DNA of 64,000 bases from Cocos nucifera (Eukaryota > Streptophyta > Magnoliopsida > Arecales > Arecaceae): positions 1-64,000 of the forward strand of contig QRFJ01006073.1 in the NCBI GenBank assembly GCA_006176705.1, read 5' to 3'. Within the stretch, counting starts at the first letter, position 1. Each line of letters opens with the position of its first letter. Below are positions 31,872 through 42,929 of this stretch, one piece after another. A program made the position numbers and the translations under genes. Under the pieces are notes generated by a model. That model was not told the origin of the DNA and searched no databases. It saw only the letters and a list, made by a program, of their open reading frames with translations.

Positions 31872-32740
31872 ACTACTAGATCACATTCTATGAGGTTTTG
31901 GGTCCTCTATCCATTCAATAGAGATCCAATGCTTCAAAAATCATAAAAAAATAGTGTATATCAACCCAGATCGAGTCAGAATAAGTTCTAACCGTCAGAT
32001 CTTGCTGATGGAAGCTTCTCGACCGTTAGGTCACGTCAAAAACCTCTTATAGAATTCTTCTTCCGATAAAAAATGATGTTGGTCGTCCAATCGAGCTCAA
32101 GGAGAATTCTCAGTTGCTAGATGATGATCAAGAGGTCTCTGGGCCATTGGATCATGCTAAGAAATGAGCTGAATTCCTTCATTAAAGCAAAAACCATCCT
32201 CTGCCATTGGATCATAATCAAGAATGAGCTGGACCGTTAGATCATGCATTACTATGCAAATGGACCGTGATGTATCGAGTATTTTGTGGATTGCAACCAA
32301 TCAACATATGGAAAGCTTGTAAAATTACTAGAATACCCTCGGTAAGTGGTCCATAGTGAGCCACATGATTTTCTGACGTTAGCCTGACATCAATGGCTCA
32401 CAAGAGTGGGTCGGTGTTGGTCAGCTTGCTGGCAAGTGGCTGGCTTGCTCTGGCTTAGTGTGTTGGTTGAGCTAATCATGCCGACTTAGCTTGGCCTGCC
32501 GGCTGCACTGGGCGAGTCGGTTGAGCCAATTTTTATTTTTATTTTTTTCTTTAAAAATTCATAGTGGATTCATTTTAACTTGGATTTGCTCCAAATTTAT
32601 TTTATTTAAATCAAAAAAAAACTCTTTTTATTTATGATGATATTTTTTAAAAATAATAAATAAAAGTATTAATTTTAAAAAATAAAAATATATTAATTTA
32701 TAAATTAATATTTTTATTAGTATTTTTATGATACTTATTA
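31872..32740 (-). repeat. Gypsy LTR-2, outer part (U3)
   Basis: This continues the sequence interrupted at 20971. It contains repeated motifs of the type gaccgttagatcatg and ccattggatcat (32020-32275) and a GC-rich patch of ggcttgctgg units (32410-32530), then AT-rich sequence. No ORF is present. Its right end is lost at the junction with Copia-D, so the LTR start cannot be seen. Confidence 0.5.
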
Positions 32741-33440
32741 GAGATACTTACCAGAAGTGGCTCAATGATCAAACCATGATTCATTGCATTATATTAATGG
32801 CTATGAGCAACGAGTTCAGTCATAGGTTCGAGAATGCTCAACCAAAGGATATACTTTAAATGTTGAACAAGTTCTTTAGCACTCCCAACGACGTTGAGAG
32901 GCACAAGACTAATTATGCTATCTTCAACACTAGATGAGAGATGGAGCATTAGTTATTGATCATAAACTATACATAATCGAGCTAATTAAGCACCTGAGCA
33001 AGCTTCGCTTTTTCTTGCATGAACAGCTTGAGAAAGATGATATACTAAACTCTTTATCAAAGTCCTACCTCATTTCTTACTTATTATAAAATAACAAAGC
33101 TTGTAGTCAACTACCATGGTTTGCTGGGGTTATTGTAGAATCTTTAGAAGGATCACCAGCTCCATAAGGGGTCAATGAATGTAGTGAGAGGGTCTTCTTC
33201 TAGTCATCGATCTTTTAAGAAAGAAAAAAAGAACAAGAAGAAGAAAAGTAAAAAGGTACAGCAGCATGCTGGGATATCTATGTAGGGTCAGATCAAGAAA
33301 TCTAAGTCTGATCAAAGTTAGATGGAATACTTCTACTATAAAAAGTAGAGATATTGGAAGAGAAATTATCCTCAGTACATTACCTTCCTTAACCCGAATA
33401 GGCCAAGACAGAAGCAATCTATTATGGGGCAAGGTAATTA
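32741..33440 (+). pseudogene. Copia-D gag, N-terminus missing
   Basis: It reads DTYQKWLNDQTMIH, MAMSNEFSHRFENAQP, ML-NKFFSTPNDVERHKTNYAIFNTR, FFLHEQLEKDDILNSLSKSYL-like and a Lys-rich segment (KKEKKNKKKKSKKVQQH near 33220-33260). A degenerate knuckle follows (near 33330-33375; three of four metal ligands changed). It aligns with Copia-C gag 50683-51400. Frameshifts occur near 32940 and 33090, with stops throughout. The first 57 or so residues and the 5' LTR are absent, so this copy was truncated at insertion or later. Confidence 0.8.
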
Positions 33441-33830
33441 TGTAATAACTTCTTATAATTTCTTAATATATGATACTACTACCTAGGTATTAGATACCAA
33501 AAACTCTTATCATATTTATAAATCATTGCAAGATTTACAGGTCAGTACGAGATTTGAAGAAGGTGAGGGATTCCTGAATATTGGAGATGGAAGACCAGTT
33601 CTAGTTCTAGCTTCAAAAATTATTAAGCTTGTATTCAATTCTCATACTATTGTTCTTAGTAAATGCCACCTTTGTCTAAGTTTTTTATTGAATATAATTT
33701 ATGTAGGCCTTTTGGCCAAAAATAGTTATAAAATTTTAATAAAGATAAATTTTTATAATATTATTTTGAATGATGTTACTATATTTAATGGATAATTGAA
33801 CAATAAAATTTATATTTTATCACAACCTAT
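33441..33830 (+). pseudogene. Copia-D protease
   Basis: The frame VLDTKNSYHIYKSLQDLQVSTRFEEGEGFLNIGDGRPVLVLASKIIKLVFNSHTIVLSKCHLC corresponds to the Copia aspartic protease. The active-site triad DTG has become DTK near 33493. Copia-C at the same place reads DIE, so both copies have lost it independently. The frame stays open from 33526 to 33792. Confidence 0.8.
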
Positions 33831-34800
33831 TAATATAATCTATTTCTTTGGCAAATATCCTAGAGTAGATGATGTGTCTGAAATCTATCTTTAGCACTAT
33901 ACGCTAAGTCATATTAATAAGAATAGAATAAATAAGTTTCTTAAAAAGAAATCTTCAAAGTCAATGATTGTGAATCACTTCCAACTCATGAGTTTAGTCT
34001 TCTTGGGAAGATGACCAAGTCACCTTTTACTAGAAAAGGTGAGAAAGCCAGTGAGCTTCTAGGTTTAGTACATACCAACATATGTGGACCTATGAGCATA
34101 AGTGCTAAAGCTAGATATTTTTATTTTATTACCTTCACTGATGATCTATCTAGATATGGGTACATCTACTTGATGAAACACAAGTCTAAGTCATTTGAAA
34201 TATTTAAATGATTATGTAATAAGATAGAAAAGCAAACTGAAAAGAGTATTAAAACTTTTTGGTCTAATCAAGAAGGTAAATACCTTTCCAGTAGTTCTTG
34301 ACATATCTAGGAGAGAATGGGATTCTCTCATAATGAACTCCTCCTGGGATACCACAATATAATGGTATGTCTAAGAAAAGAAATCGAACCCTATTGGATA
34401 TGGTTTATTCCATGATGGGCTTTGCTAGCCTATCGATTTTCTTTTGAAGGATATGTGCTCGAATTGGCTTGTTATATTCTTAATAGAGTTCTGAGTAAGT
34501 CTATAGCTAAAACATCATATAAGATATGGATAGGATGTAAGCTAGTACTCTCACACCTTAGGATTTGAGGATGTGTGGTTTATGTCAAACGTTTAATTAT
34601 AGACAAGCTTGGGCCTAGGTCTAACAAGTGTATTTTTATTGGGTACCCAAAAAAAATCAAAAGATATTATTTCTACCTTATTGATAAATAAAAGGCATTC
34701 ATCAGTCTTATGACAATCTTTTTAGCAAAAAATTTCTTTAGCAAAGGAACTAATGCTCTAAGATTGAGCTTGATAAAGTTCGACAAATAAAAAAACTGAC
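33831..34800 (+). pseudogene. Copia-D integrase
   Basis: It contains LLGKMTKSPFTRKGEKASELLGLVHTNICGPMS (34000-34092, catalytic Asp of HSD changed to Asn), YFYFITFTDDLSRYGYIYLMKHKSKSFEIFK, then, after frame loss, ELACYILNRVLSKSIAKTSYKIWIGCKLVLSHLRI and LIIDKLGPRSNKCIFIGYPKKIKRYYFYL (34450-34690). The zinc-binding HHCC region is largely destroyed. It aligns with Copia-C 51740-52735. Confidence 0.82.
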
Positions 34801-35620
34801 ACAGGTAACTGAACTTGAACTAACTTTGATTAGATCAAACTAGAAGCCTAATATACCTACATCCTTAAGGTGATTCAGTAGAGTACCGTGTCAGCTGGAT
34901 AGATACTATAATTTCTTGGTCCAAGATGGTAATCCTATTGAGCTTGATGAGAATGATAAAGATCTGATCACCTATATGGATGCGATGCAGAGATCCAATT
35001 CTGATAAGTGGCTAGAAGCCATGAAATCTAAAATAGAGTCCATGAAGGTCAACGATGAATGGACATTAATTGATCCACTTAAAGGAATAAAATTTATAGG
35101 GTGTAAGTGGGTCTTCAAAAAAAAAAGAACACAGATAGAAAGGTGAAGATAAAGCTTGTCTGGTTGCCAAGAAATATCGTCAGCATTATGGTATAAACTA
35201 TGATGAGATGTTTTCTCATATGGCAATGCTCAAGTTCATTTGGATCATGCTTGCAATAGCAACACATCTGGACTACAAAATCTAGTAAATAGATATGAAG
35301 ACAGCTTTTATAAATAGAGAGCTGGATAAAGAGGTGTATATGATACAATCTGAAGGGTTCACATCTATAGATGAGTCTAAGGTGTGCAAGCTTTAGAGAT
35401 CCATTTATGGATCGAAGCAGACATCTAGGAGTTGGAGCATATGTTTTGATAAGATAATCGAAACATATGATTTTGTTAAGAATGGAGAAGAGTCCTGAAT
35501 ATGCAAGTGGGCCAATGGTTCAATGATAGTATTATGTTATATGTGGATCACATTCTCTTAATCGAGAATGATGTCCTTGCATTACATGGAATAAAAGTAT
35601 GATTGTCATCATAATTCTCT
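34801..35620 (+). pseudogene. Copia-D reverse transcriptase
   Basis: The open frame 34916-35144 holds the start of RT (DAMQRSNSDKWLEAMKSKIESMKVNDEWTLIDPLKGIKFIGCKWVFKKK). After a frameshift, HGTAFINRELDKEVYMIQSEGFTSIDE-like and RSIYGSKQTS blocks follow. The catalytic motif at 35540-35551 reads YVDH instead of YVDD, so the metal-binding Asp is lost. This copy could not be active even without its stops. Confidence 0.85.
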
Positions 35621-36515
35621 ATAGACTTAGGAGAAGCATCCTACATGCTAGGGATGAAGATCTATAGAGATAGATCTAAGAGGTTGCTTGGGTTATCCCA
35701 ATTTACGTATATTGATATGATGCTGAAATAGTTCAACATAAAGAATTCTAAGAAAGACTATCTACTAATAGGCCATTAAAGTTTTCTCTTAAAAAGAGAT
35801 TGTCTGATAACACCTCAGGAGAGAGAGAGAGAGAGAGCATATAAGTAGAATTTTATATGCTTCGGTAGTGGGTTCTATCATATACGCCATGACATGTACG
35901 AGATGGGATGTGGCATACTCACTAGGGATAGTCAGTAGAGACTAGTTTGATCTAGGGAAGAACCATTAAAAGGTTGTAAAAATCATCATTAAGTATTTAA
36001 AAAAATATAAAGACCAATGGCTTATTTATGGTGAGTCAGATTTAAAACATATGAAATTTACATACTCCGATTTTTAATCTGATTACGATGATAGCAAGTG
36101 TATGTCGAGATACGTGTTTATCCTTAATGATGGAGCTATCTACTGAAAAAGTTTCAAGTAGCATATTATGGTCGATTTAGTTTGTGAGGTGAAGTACACC
36201 ACGACATCTAATACTACTAAGAAAGCTGTGTGGCTGAAAAAATTCATCACCAAGCTCAAAGTGGCACTCTTCCTTGATGGTCTAATTCTGCTCTACTGTG
36301 ATAGTACTGAAGTCATTGCTTAGGTGAAGGAACTTGAAGTACATCAGTAGACAAAGCATATTCTACATCGTTAACATCTTGTTCAAAAAATCGTGGATCA
36401 AAATGATGTCGAGCTTTAGAAGATCGATGGAAAGAAGAACTTGGCCGACCTATTCACTAAAACTCTTGTGGTAAAGAAGTTCGATGATCATAAGTTGAAG
36501 ATAGGTATATGATAG
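35621..36515 (+). pseudogene. Copia-D RT thumb and RNase H
   Basis: It contains LGEASYMLGMKIYRDRSKRLLGLSQFTYIDMMLK (35625-35730), a (GA)n microsatellite replacing part of the gene at 35818-35838, SRILYASVVGSIIYAMTCTR-like, then RNase H blocks LIYGESDLKHMKFTYSDF, SRYVFILNDGAIY, VKYTTTSNTTKKAVWLKKFITKLKVALFLDGLILLYCDS and KKNLADLFTKTLVVKKFDDHKLKIGI. Numerous stops are present. It is followed by the polypurine tract and LTR. Confidence 0.82.
35818..35838 (+). repeat. GA microsatellite inside Copia-D pol
   Basis: About ten GA units lie in the RT thumb where the homologous Copia-C has non-repetitive coding sequence (near 53740). It looks like post-insertion expansion. Confidence 0.8.
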
Positions 36516-36546
36516 TGTACCAATTAGCTTTAGTCCAAGTAGGAGT

Positions 36547-38024
36547 TGTTGGAAATTATGTCCTAAAGTCAATCATTAACCTGTTGATGGTTAAACTAAT
36601 TTATGTAAATTATATATAAATTATTTATGAATAAAATATTATTTTATCTTTTTCATCATAAGTTGTGTATCTTCTTTTAATGAACTCCCATGTTGTGATA
36701 AAGTTCTTTGGACTATTTAAAATCGATAAAGGATGATTTATCATTGAGTCTTTAAATCTATTCATGACCAAATGATTTGTTATTACAAGAATAATAGCTA
36801 TATCAAGTATAGATCATCTTGTGCTATAAGGATTAGTTGTCCTCTTAGCCAGAAAGTATGAAGACACTGGTATGGCATATAAGTGAGATGTAAGAGTACA
36901 TCTATACTGAACATGATCAATTTCGAAGCATTCTACTGTCAAGACTTGCTTCAAAGGGATATGAATATAAGTGTTCCTCCAACCTAATATCACCATAGTG
37001 ACTTATAAGCAACTTACTATGCTTTGAAGCTAAACTACCTAAATTTTTAATTCAGTAATGAAAGATTTCTGAGCACAATCAAGTACTTATGAAGTCAGTA
37101 TATAAGTCAACATGGGATTGACCACTTCTGATTTTAGGAGATATGTTGTATGGTTCAATTTAGCAAAATCTTAGTCAGGATAGCCCTTATGAGAAGTTAC
37201 AGGACTGATTAGGCTAAAACACATTATGGATGTACTTTTCTAGAGTTGATAGTTTAACTTTGAGTCATCCCAAATATGGAGGTCAAAGGGATGAATTATA
37301 TGATGACCATATTCTAGTAGGTTTTGAATATTATGTTGCGACTATTCAACCTATCTAGATATCGGATACCATTGCTAGATAGTCATATCGATTGGTATAG
37401 AAATTTATTTCTATGCTACCAGCTTAGGATTGAACTTATAAAGTCACACATAATAAAGGTTCCTACCTAAACTGATGGTTGATCGATGATTTAGAATCAT
37501 TCAAGGGTATAATCATTAATATGATTGATGATTAACCTAATACAAAAGTTGTAATGAAATAATTTGCTAAGTATTAGTGAATTATAAGAGGATTAATTAG
37601 TAATTAAATATTGATTAGCTTAATTTGATTGAGCAATGAGTTTTGGTTCAAATCTAATTAAATTAGATTCAATTGGGTTTGACCCGATTATGTTGTAAGA
37701 TGACGTAATCGCTAAGAAAAATTAATCCCTAGTTTGATCAAGGCTTGGGCTCAATTAGTTCCTAATTTAATTAGGATTTAATTGAGTGGTTTAAACCTAA
37801 TTTAGTTAGATTTATTCTCATTTAATTGGATCAAGCCAAATTAGTTTGGTTGGAGATCTAATTAGATAAAGATTAGAGTCTAATTGGATTAGACTTATCT
37901 CCCTGGACCTTTGACCACCACCTTTTCTCCATGAGAATTCAGATTCTTATGAAGCATTACACATGCCCAGAAGTCTTCACACCCTTCTCTTCATGCCTAA
38001 CGTGGATAACAATGGATAGGTTCC
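36547..38024 (+). repeat. Copia-D 3' LTR, first part
   Basis: It starts TGTTGGAAATTATGTCC after the tract agtaggag. It parallels the Copia-C LTR from 46056 (ataaattat, gaactcc, taaaggatgatttatca, tggcatataagtgagatg blocks) but lacks the GACTCT-rich array of Copia-C. It breaks off at ggataggttcc, where the Tat LTR begins. The bases GTTCC (38020-38024) resemble GTTTT (61899-61903) at the other side and may be the decayed target duplication. Confidence 0.82.
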
Positions 38025-38902
38025 TATTGATGTGAAATTTGGTTGACGTCGGAATCGATGCTGGAGCCAGAGAGGATGAGGTCATTGCTAATGACCTGCA
38101 AAACAAATCTCGCCCGAAGTCAGGGGTGGTGGCTCTGGCAAGACCCTCCGACGATCAAGTTAGCTCTTTTGGTCAATAGAAATGAAGTGCTTAGAAAAGA
38201 AAGTGGTAGAATATCGAGAAGGAGAAGAGAGCTCCAGAAAGAAAGCATATCTGGAGAGTCTCTTAAATAGGCGAAGCCTGTAACAAACTAATAGTGACAG
38301 CCGCAACCATCTGATAGTGGGCCATTCGGGGTCACGTGAAATTTGCTACGAAGGATAGTGTCTGTTGTCGTGATGTGCCAGTCTATTAGGATCTAACAGC
38401 TAAAGTTCGGATAGGGTAGCTGCAGGCGATGAAGAGTTCCTAATTATTATCATTCTATAGAAGCTCAGAGGTTATTGAGGTTAACTGTGTGTAGGCTGTT
38501 GCTTGCTATATTAGGGGCATGTGTCGAGGTCCTTTCGGACTGCTAGAAGGGGTTCGGATGGAATCCTGCTAGGAGTATCTAAGAGAAGCTCGATCGAGCG
38601 GAGCCCTTTAGGCAACTGGAAGGAGAGGTCCGGCTGAAGGAGAAGTCCAGAAGGAGTTCGACCATAGGAGTTTGGTTGGAGGAAAAGTCCGAAAGGAGTT
38701 CCACCGATGGAGAGGTCTGGCTTGGAGGAGAAGTCCAGAAGGAGTTCAATTAGCTCCCAAGCTGGCTAAGCTAGACTACCCAAGGAGCTACTCTCATTGT
38801 TCAAGTTCATTCGGAGGGGATCCAATGATAGGAGGGTGGCCGAGATCACTCTGAGACTAGACATTTAGCCAAACTTCAGTAGGAGTGGGTCTATCCCCAA
38901 CA
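38025..38902 (-). repeat. Tat 3' LTR (about 0.88 kb)
   Basis: It aligns with 61015-61898 from tattgatgtgaaat to gtgggtctatccccaaca. On the minus strand it begins TGTTGGGGATAGACCC. Internal short repeats of ggagaagtccagaaggagttcgacc occur at 38600-38750. A minus-strand ctatttaag-like TATA candidate lies near 38262-38273. Confidence 0.88.
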
Positions 38903-38925
38903 ATAGCCCTCCTACTCCTAAGTTT
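38903..38925 (-). other. Tat polypurine tract
   Basis: The minus strand reads aggagtaggagggctattg directly before the LTR start. Its position and purine content fit plus-strand priming. Confidence 0.7.
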
Positions 38926-39534
38926 GAAACTCGAATGAAGGGAGTATAGATGCAACTATCAAAGTTCTTTTAGCCTCCCATGCCTGTCAGGATGGGATGT
39001 CTTGACATTTATCGTGCAAGCACCGGAACTTCATAAACACAAGATGACCCAAAAAGATGTTTTTTGAGCCTCCCATCAAAACTCTGCCCAAGGTACGATG
39101 CAATTAAGGATCTGCTCATCGTCACTTTACTGCCATGATGAGTGGGACACACGGCGCACATAGGTCAGCTGAATGAAATCTACAATCATAATTGTTTCAA
39201 GCTTTCCTTGACTATTAAAAGCCTTCTTCCTCCTTCGAAATTCATTCTGCCTGAGTCCTCTTCCTTCCTTCCCAAGTCCTCGCCTTCCTTCTGCCCGAGA
39301 GTCCCGATTCCTTCTTGCATCCTCTCTGCTTCTAGGCATTCTTCTGCTTGATTTTCGTCGTGCTCACCGTCTTCTCACCTTTCTCAGTCGACTTAGGTCA
39401 GCTTTCCAATTCTTTTCTTTGATTATTCGCACTTCTTAGATTTCTTTCTCTTTCGATTTTCTCTAGAAAGTCTCTGCATTTCATTTCATTTTTCTTGATT
39501 TTTGAGGATTTTTTGGGAGTTTATTTTGATTTGT
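38926..39534. other. Spacer and putative antisense promoter/leader
   Basis: There is no convincing ORF. On the plus strand a tattaaaa motif (about 39213-39220) precedes a pyrimidine-rich stretch of 300 bases (39220-39530) leading to the ATG at 39535. This looks like a TATA box and leader for the antisense ORF. The evidence is weak and positional. Confidence 0.35.
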
Positions 39535-40350
39535 ATGTCTTCCAAAATCTTTCGATCTATCGATTCGTGGAGCTCGTCCGGGCCGACCTTCTTAGATCCT
39601 ACTCCTCTAGCTGAGATTAATCCTAGAAGTATGTCCCATCAATCTTTCATCCCAGATACCATTTCTTCTATCCTTACTTCGAACGACCCCATCCTGATTA
39701 GGATACAATACAGCATCCTACCATTGTACAACCTTGAACTCCCCAGGTCAGGCGACCGCGCTAGTTCACCTCCAGTCAGTCGATTTTGTTTATATCTAAA
39801 AGCCTTGTGTGCCGGGCTTCGACTTTCACTTTCTCCTTTCATTATCATGCTTTTATGCTTTTTGAACATTTTTTTTGCTTCTGTCGTACCAAATTTCTTT
39901 CGATTTGTAATTTATTTTCTTTCTCTTTATCATCTGGTCGAAGTCTGGCCAACTGTCTCACTTTTTCAAAATTTTTATACCTTCAAATGCCATCCCTCCG
40001 CAAAGAACTGGTGGTACTTCTCTCCCTAGTTTGATAAGAAGGGGTTACTGAAAGATGCTCCTTATTTCATTCATAACTGAAAGGAGAAGTACTTCTTCGT
40101 CCAATATCCGATATTAATGCTTGACCTTCCTCCCTAGGGCTTTCTTAGGAAATCAGTCCACCGAGCCCATAGTTTAGATGAAGCTGATCTCAAGTCTTCC
40201 ACCAAGCTTAAGTCATACCAACCTCCTCTCCTTCCCGACCTTCTGAAGGAGCAAATCCTATTCAATCTTGGCCTGAGTCCTTTTAATCCCACCAATATTA
40301 AATGCGTTGGCATGCATGTATACAAATATACATATGAACTCTCATGAAGT
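39535..40350 (+). pseudogene. Antisense ORF in Tat element: Transposase_28-like protein
   Basis: From ATG 39535 the frame reads SSKIFRSIDSWSS, IPDTISSILTSNDPILIRIQYSILP, then LELPRSGDRASSPPVSRFCLYLKALCAGLRLSLSPFIIMLLCFLNIFFASVVPNFFRFVIYFLSLYH. The layout (LP..GERA..PP.G.FCLY...L..GLRLPL.PFI..vL) is that of the Pfam family named putative gypsy-type transposon (Transposase_28). That family has no known activity and is found next to plant gypsy elements. After a stop at 40030 the homology continues to about 40345 (KSYQPPLLPDLLKEQILFNLGLSPF). It runs antisense to gag-pol. A few stops remain, but it is better kept than pol nearby. Confidence 0.7.
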
Positions 40351-41640
40351 TTCATATGTGCCTTAACTGACTAGAGTTTTTCTTTATTGTAGAGATGGAT
40401 ACTGATGCTGTGGAGAGGCTTACCAAGGGCCTTTATGCCCAAAAGAGGAAGGGGGTGACCCCAGGTGGAAGCTCAAAAAGGACAAGGATCGTTGGTTAGA
40501 GTTTCGAGGTTTCGAATGTCCCCATGACTGCTCCCAAAGTTGTTCTGGACGTCGAGGTCCTTCCAATCATCGAGGGTAGCATTGAAGGTGCGGGCTCTCA
40601 GCCTACCACATCCTCGAGCCTCCCTACAGGAGGATCAATGTCGAAGCCCTCCACTAAGAGGGAAGGAGGGGATGGAGACAACAAGAAAAGAAAAAAGCCA
40701 TTATCGTGAAGGTGGTTCGTAAGGCTCATCCGGGTGGATCAAGCAATAGCGGCGGTGATGATCTAGGGGCGGACCCCTTCGGCAACCCGAACATCATCCA
40801 AGATTTGATCAACAAGTTTGCCCTGCCCGGAAAGATGGACCGCCTAGCCAACCTCAATCGGACGTAGTTCATCTGGGAGTTCCTCAAAACTTTTCTCAAG
40901 ATAATCATCTTGCCATATTTTCTTTTCATTTTCTCCCTTATTTTCTTTGTCTTATCATGACTCATCCATGGCAGTCGGGCCACTATATACTGGCCCACCT
41001 CAAGAGGGTAAATTATCAGGAGGTGGAAGCGCTGAAGATCCAGGGTGATCTTCAAGCCGAGATCGATCACCTTTAGGAGAAGATCGCCGAGGTTGAGCGC
41101 CTTGTGGAGGAGAAGGTGGCAAAAAATGAGAACCTTTGGGGAGCACTTTGGAAGGAGGAGCTCATCTCAATCGTGCTCAAAACTGCATTGGCCTTGGAGG
41201 AGGAGAAAAAGGAGGCCGAGATCAAGATCACTGAGCTGGAAGTTAGAATGTTGAAGTCTATTTCGGAGGTGGCAACCCAAGCCATGGAGCTCAAGGCCTC
41301 CTCCAAAATGAAGAACTTAAATATTGCATTTGATTGAAGGCATTCATAAAGGACTTCAAGCTCTACAAAGGCAGGATGGCCTGAAAATTTTTTGGGCTTG
41401 ATCTCAGCTTCCTAGAAGAGGAGCCCGACGAACAGGCAGGGCCATCTAGTGCTGCAGCCGACCCCTTCCCCATCGAAGTGGTCTTTGAATCCTCTGAGCC
41501 GGCTGTCGAGGTGCTCGAGCCCATGCAGGAGCCTAAGGTTGTCTCCGAAGTGCCAGTCAAACCCACTCCCAAGCCCGTGGCTACCCTTGGAGCGTCGAGC
41601 TCCTCTACTGCTTCTCCTTCGGAGGTCGAGGGTCTTTAGT
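40351..41640 (+). pseudogene. Antisense ORF, second exon: basic, coiled-coil and Pro/Ser-rich tail
   Basis: A probable intron ends at ttattgtag (40384-40392). Then MDTDAVERLTKGLYAQKRKG, SSKRTRIVG, a Thr/Ser/Pro linker and KKRKKPLS (a possible nuclear signal) run to about 40708. After frame changes a Leu/Glu/Lys-rich coiled coil (41104-41336) is followed by KDFKLYKGRM-KFFGLDLSFLEEEPDEQAGPSSAAADPFPIE and an acidic, Pro-rich tail with PKVVSEVPVKPTPKPVATLG, stopping near 41638. This arrangement commonly follows the Transposase_28-like domain. The function is unknown. Confidence 0.55.
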
Positions 41641-42760
41641 AGTTATATTTTCTTTTTTGCTTTATCTTGTACTCAAAATTTTAATCAATGAAAGTAGAAT
41701 TTTTAATCAATAGCTTAGAGTGCTTTTCGTGCATTGGATGCAGTCCCCCATTGATGCCAAGCCGCTACCTTAGGCAATTTCTTTAAAATCGATAGTTAGA
41801 AATTTGAAGAAGAAAGTTCACCACTTAAAAAAGAAATTAAAAAAGATTGAAGATGAACTTCAAAAATTTAGAAAAAATGCATCAAAGGTGACAATTGAGG
41901 TTACCTACCTTCGTAAACTACATATAAAAGATTTCGTGACCTTCACCATCAAGAAGGGCAACTTCGAGAGGAAGTTAGTGGAGCTTAAGAAAAGTGCCAG
42001 CGATAAATCTTGGATGTTAACAGTGAAGGTTAGGTTCCTCAAAATCAAACTCTAGATAGTGAGGAAGAAGATTCAGTTATTGGAGGGGAGTTTGTCATGG
42101 TCTTTTGATAAGATGCGATATGAGTGGGATTGATCGAAGAAGTTCTCCACGCTTCAAAAGTAGTTGCATGATGCTGAGCTCACTTATGATACCTATCGCC
42201 TGGATTAGAGCGAGAGGATATCCAAGCTTAAGCAAAAGCTTTATGCTACTAGCAGTGAGGTGACCTGGCTCTAAAAATAACTTGATGACAATCATCAATC
42301 CGACATGAGCAAGGGATTAGAGCAGGTTGCCTCCTTCATGAGGACTCTAGATGAGCTTTTAGAAGTGGTTGGGAGAGAGAAGGCCGAGGTTCAATGGCTG
42401 AAGATCCAACTGTCGTGTGAGCAGCAAGCCATTAAGGATGCTAAGACTGAGTCTGAAGTCCTGAAGAAGCAGTGGCGAAAGCTTGAAGGCAAATTCGGAC
42501 ACATTAATAGAATGTATATAGATGGCTTATATCAAAAGAGAGAGCTTGAGGAGGAGATCCTCAGATTAAAGTAAGCCCCGGTGATGGCTGAGGCCAACAG
42601 CCTAAAATCTGAGGAGTCTGGTCTATCCTAGGACTTCGATCTTTTTTTCTTCTTCTTTCTTTTCATGTAATCGATCTTGCCAACCTTTATCTTGCATGTA
42701 ATGAACTTAATATTTGTAATAAAATGGTACCCTTTTTGCTATTATCTTATACGAATTTGA
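41641..42760 (+). pseudogene. Second antisense coiled-coil ORF
   Basis: The frames 41804-42052 and 42305-42571 encode long amphipathic Lys/Glu/Leu helices (KKKVHHLKKKLKKIEDELQK, ERKLVELKKSASDKSWMLTV, FMRTLDELLEVVGREKAEVQWLKIQLSCEQQAIKDA). They are joined by broken sequence with the same composition. It ends near 42571 and is followed by an AATAAA-like site (gtaataaaatgg at 42717-42728). It may be a duplicated or extended coiled-coil tail of the preceding protein. No enzymatic motif is seen. The interval 42760-42930 holds nothing recognisable. Confidence 0.45.
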
Positions 42761-42929
42761 TGTTGGTTAATGGCTCTGCTTTCTTCATCTCGTTTTTCTT
42801 TGCTTTATCTTCTAATGAGATGCTTGCTATGGATGTTGAACTGGGATTCCTTCCGCAAATTTGGGCAGGGCTCCCCAATATGTATGAGGGTCGTTGGTAT
42901 AGTTTTTTTCTTTCCTTCGTTTTATATTA

